Of a stretch of 64,000 nucleotides of DNA, positions 61,461 through 64,000 are shown in pieces. Each line of letters opens with the position of its first letter. Position 1 is the stretch's first letter. A model generated the notes under the pieces. That model did no database searches, had not been told where the DNA came from, and worked only from the letters and a program-made list of their open reading frames with translations. The position numbers were made by a program, and so were the translations under genes. The DNA lies in the NCBI GenBank assembly GCA_029778235.1, contig JAKOQS010000350.1, forward strand, positions 1 to 64,000, written 5' to 3'. The DNA comes from Chloroflexota bacterium. GTDB lineage: Bacteria; Chloroflexota; Limnocylindria; Limnocylindrales; CSP1-4.

Positions 61461-63151
61461 GCGGAGATCCCGGTGGCGCCGCCGGAGGCGGCCGGGCGCG
61501 ACGGGACCTCGACGATCACGGTGGTCCCGTCGCGAGGCCGCGACTCGATCGAGAGGCGTCCGCCGATGAGAGCAGCGCGCTCGCTCATGCTCGTCAGCCC
61601 GAACCCGCGGCCGGCGATCGCGGCCGGGTCGAATCCCCGGCCGTTGTCGCGCACGGTCAGCCGGACGAGACCGTCCGTGGCGCCCAGGTCCACGCGGACG
61701 ACCGTCGCGTCGGCATGGCGTCGGACGTTGGAGAGCGCCTCCTGCGCGATCCGCAGCAGCTCTGCCTCGGCCCGCGTCCCCAGCGGCGGTATGTCCGCCG
61801 CACACGTGAACTCCGTCCGGATGCCGAACCGGTCGCCGTAGTCGTCCACGTAGCGGCGCATCAGGTCGCGTGGGTCGGCGTCCGGGTCGTCCACGGTCCG
61901 GAGGGCCATGACCGCCTGCCGAGCCTCCGTGAGCCCTGCGTCGATCGCTTCGTCGAGCTCCTCGCACAGCGTGTGCGCCTCGGGTCCCAGGTCCGGCAGG
62001 GCGGCGAGCCGGCCCACCTTGAGCTTCGCGAACCAGAGATCCTGCGCGAGCCCGTCGTGCAGCTCACGGGAGAGCCGGGCGCGTTCCTCGACCGCCGCAC
62101 GGCCCACCTCAGCGTCGCGCAGCCGCTCCAGCCCGACGTTCGCCCGGCGCAGCTCCACGACGTAGGCGCGGGTCTCCGCCTGGATCCCCAGGAGGAGGAT
62201 GACGTCGAACGCCAGGAAGAGCAGGTCCCCGCTGGTCATCATCCCGGCCGAGGCGCTCGGCGTGAACGCGAGCTGGAGCTGGGCGAATCCCGCGACGACG
62301 AGGCCGACCGCCAGGTAGCGGTCCGTCACCGCCCCGCCCCGCCGCGCCCGCCTCCGGGCGAGCAGGGCGGCCACGAAGAAGAGAACAGCCCCGGCGGCCT
62401 GGAGCAGGACGTTCGCGGGGGTCGTGGCCGGGAGCGCCGGGGCGGCGGGTCCGTCGGGGATCGCGACGAGTGAGGGGAGTGCATCCACCCACGCCGGGCC
62501 GAGCAGCGCGATCGCCACCAGGACCGCCGCGGGCCCGAGCGCCACGAGGAGCGGCCGGCGGGTCCCCGAGCCGCGGATCGCGGGCGCCTCGCCGATCACG
62601 AGGAGGACGGCCGCGGTGAGCCGAGCCGCGGTGGCGAGGTACATCGGGCCCTGCCCGAGCGGGGCCGTCCCGATCCCGGGAACGCGGTCGATGCCGAGCA
62701 GGGCCTCGGCGGCGAGGACCAGGTTCGACGCGGAGAGCACGAGGAACGCGGCCGTCTCGTAGAGCGCGGTCCGCTGCCCGCGGTCCCGGTACCGCTGCCA
62801 GGCAAGGCCTGCGACGGCGAGCGTCACGAGCGTCGTGACCGTGTCGAACGCCACGTCCAGCCCGGGCGCCACGATCCGGACCTGCGCGGAGGTCGCCACC
62901 GAGACGAGCGATGCGGCCACGAGGACGAGGGCGGCGACGCCCATCGCCGTGTCGAGGCGGTCGAGGCTGCGGACGCGGCCGACCAGCGTCGTCGCGCGGT
63001 CGGGCCGGCCCTCGACGCTCGACGCCGGCGTGCTCGCGCTCACCGGACCGGGGCCGGCGCTGTCGCCGGGACGGCGGTCGGATCCGGTGGGTCGTCCATC
63101 TTCGAGCTCGTGCCGGCGTGGTCGCCGGGCCATGCCCCCGGTCGCCGTCAT
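61457..63151 (-). CDS. NarX/DesK-type sensor histidine kinase
   Basis: About 564 residues. Roughly eight membrane helices (from [20 protein letters not shown] to [16 protein letters not shown]) form a membrane-embedded input domain; no PAS or GAF is seen. HisKA_3 dimerisation box [20 protein letters not shown] with the phospho-His, N-box [16 protein letters not shown]-boxes [10 protein letters not shown] and [17 protein letters not shown] 63151 has GGGAGCGGGGCG upstream; ATG 63169 is in frame without one. A TAGAGT box lies at 63197-63192. Signal unknown. Confidence 0.93.
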   Translation of the reverse strand: MTATGGMARRPRRHELEDGRPTGSDRRPGDSAGPGPVSASTPASSVEGRPDRATTLVGRVRSLDRLDTAMGVAALVLVAASLVSVATSAQVRIVAPGLDVAFDTVTTLVTLAVAGLAWQRYRDRGQRTALYETAAFLVLSASNLVLAAEALLGIDRVPGIGTAPLGQGPMYLATAARLTAAVLLVIGEAPAIRGSGTRRPLLVALGPAAVLVAIALLGPAWVDALPSLVAIPDGPAAPALPATTPANVLLQAAGAVLFFVAALLARRRARRGGAVTDRYLAVGLVVAGFAQLQLAFTPSASAGMMTSGDLLFLAFDVILLLGIQAETRAYVVELRRANVGLERLRDAEVGRAAVEERARLSRELHDGLAQDLWFAKLKVGRLAALPDLGPEAHTLCEELDEAIDAGLTEARQAVMALRTVDDPDADPRDLMRRYVDDYGDRFGIRTEFTCAADIPPLGTRAEAELLRIAQEALSNVRRHADATVVRVDLGATDGLVRLTVRDNGRGFDPAAIAGRGFGLTSMSERAALIGGRLSIESRPRDGTTVIVEVPSRPAASGGATGISA

Positions 63152-63345
63152 CGCCCCGCTCCCGTTCATGCCGCGGTGAGGTGGCGCGCCGACTCTACCA
63201 TCTGCCGGCTGGGGCTCGGCCGGCGTTCGCCCGTTCCGGGCGATGCGCCGAGGCCCGTCCCCTGCCGCACAATCCCGGGTGGACGGTCAGTCCTGTCGTC
63301 CACGCGCGCCCGCCGCCCGGCGGGACGGAGGAGGGTGAGAAGAAG

Positions 63346-63615
63346 ATGATGGAGCAGGTCCTGAAGGATGCCCGCCGCCTGGCGAGCATCGGCACATTCT
63401 TCATCGTGATCGGGTGGGTGTTCGTCATCTACGCCCTGATCGCGGGGGTCATCTGGTGGATCGACCTCGCCCAGCGTGAGGCGTTCAACATCATCGAGGC
63501 CTTCGCGATCTCGGCCAGCGCGATCGGCATCCCGATCTTCATCGCGTTCGTCCTCGCGGGCTTCGGCTACTTCCTTCGGCTCTTCGCGCTCTACGTCGCG
63601 TCGAAGTCGCAGTAG
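63346..63615 (+). CDS. Small two-helix membrane protein, unknown function
   Basis: 89 residues. Amphipathic start (MEQVLKDARRLASIG), helix TFFIVIGWVFVIYALIAGVIWW, a short polar loop, and helix AIGIPIFIAFVLAGFGYFLRLFALYV. Strong ribosome-binding site GGAGGAGGGTGAG before the ATG pair at 63346/63349. Not recognised as a known family; 21 bp upstream of the META lipoprotein gene, so probably co-transcribed. Confidence 0.75.
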   Translation: MMEQVLKDARRLASIGTFFIVIGWVFVIYALIAGVIWWIDLAQREAFNIIEAFAISASAIGIPIFIAFVLAGFGYFLRLFALYVASKSQ

Positions 63616-63636
63616 CGGCCGCCAGGGGAGGCCGAC

Positions 63637-64000
63637 ATGATCATCCGGCGGATCGCAGCGCTCGCCGCGCTCGCGCTCGTCGTCGCCGCGTGCTCGACGG
63701 GGCCGGGCGCGGGCGGGCAGCTCGAGGGGACCCAGTGGGTCGTCAGGTCGTTCGACCAGGGCGGCCTCATGACGCTCGTCCCGACGAGCGTGTTCGCAGA
63801 TGCCCGGTTCGGCGCCGACCGCGTGAGCGGCACTGCCGGCTGCAATACGTACGACGCGCTCTACCAGGCGGGCGGGCGCACGCTCATCGTCTCGCAGCCG
63901 ACCGCGACCCTGATGGCCTGCGACGAGACGACCATGGCCTTCGAGCAGACGTACCTGACGCTGCTCCAGGAGAGCCGCTTCTACACCGTCCGCAACAACG
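63637..64000 (+). CDS. META-domain (HslJ-like) lipoprotein, truncated by window end
   Basis: First 121 codons. Lipoprotein signal MIIRRIAALAALALVVAAC, then LEGTQWVVRSFDQGG, the META-domain motif SGTAGCNTYDALYQ and the paired LMACDE. This fold is found in HslJ and in secreted or envelope proteins linked to heat, novobiocin or motility phenotypes; function here unknown. The gene continues beyond the window. GGGGAGG precedes the ATG. Confidence 0.88.
   Translation, partial: MIIRRIAALAALALVVAACSTGPGAGGQLEGTQWVVRSFDQGGLMTLVPTSVFADARFGADRVSGTAGCNTYDALYQAGGRTLIVSQPTATLMACDETTMAFEQTYLTLLQESRFYTVRNN

Overview
The window is a very GC-rich (roughly 70 to 75 percent by eye) bacterial chromosome segment with dense coding, many 4-base ATGA/GTGA gene overlaps, lipoprotein-type extracytoplasmic proteins and no visible tRNA, rRNA, CRISPR array, insertion sequence or prophage. 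The gene set (A2-type aa3 oxidase with an extra blue-copper domain, fused KorA, DUF5317, DUF1269 proteins, polyamine and branched-chain amino acid uptake) suggests an aerobic, heterotrophic Chloroflexota bacterium of the Limnocylindria/Ellin6529 kind. This is an inference from gene content; a high-GC actinobacterium is the main alternative.

Layout. 1-6.2 kb: 3' end of a fabF-like ketoacyl synthase, a copper-exporting P1B ATPase with an extra C-terminal cupredoxin-like domain, a MalT/LuxR-type ATPase regulator with a start-codon problem, and a CMD-family protein. 6.4-13.4 kb: a sulfatase module made of a DUF1269-arylsulfatase fusion, a stand-alone DUF1269 protein, a radical SAM sulfatase-maturating enzyme and a SulP anion permease. 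13.4-24.4 kb: a flippase-like membrane protein, an ECF sigma factor overlapping an O6-methylguanine methyltransferase, a LysR regulator, an aminotransferase overlapping an unusual single-chain transketolase-like enzyme, a double-length AI-2E transporter and an unknown protein. 24.4-28.6 kb: korAB (2-oxoacid:ferredoxin oxidoreductase) with an M24 peptidase. 28.8-31.8 kb: DMT exporter, lipase, GNAT and DUF5317 operon. 31.8-38.9 kb: proline dehydrogenase, membrane proteins, an S9 peptidase overlapping proC, a 47-bp tandem repeat, a ferredoxin and a blue-copper lipoprotein. 38.9-43.2 kb: polyamine ABC operon (potADBC type). 44-52.8 kb: DksA-like protein, threonine dehydratase, cytochrome c oxidase operon, TlpA thioredoxin and an ABC-2 exporter. 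52.9-60 kb: GMC oxidoreductase and the livKFGMH operon. 60.3-64 kb: a PH-like protein, a two-component system, a small membrane protein and a truncated META lipoprotein.

How it fits together. The genes describe a scavenger that imports polyamines, branched-chain amino acids and sulfate, degrades peptides and proline, runs a ferredoxin-linked 2-oxoacid oxidation and respires oxygen. Copper is a recurring theme: a Cu exporter with its own extracytoplasmic domain, a separate blue-copper lipoprotein and two near-identical blue-copper domains inside the oxidase operon. A second recurring signal is a TANNNT box 6-10 bp upstream of the start codon of seven genes, which points to leaderless transcription. 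The most unusual items are the DUF1269-sulfatase fusion with its maturase and permease, the transketolase-like protein with GEG in place of GDG, the sigma factor/methyltransferase pair, the cupredoxin-tailed CopA and the 47-bp repeat array.
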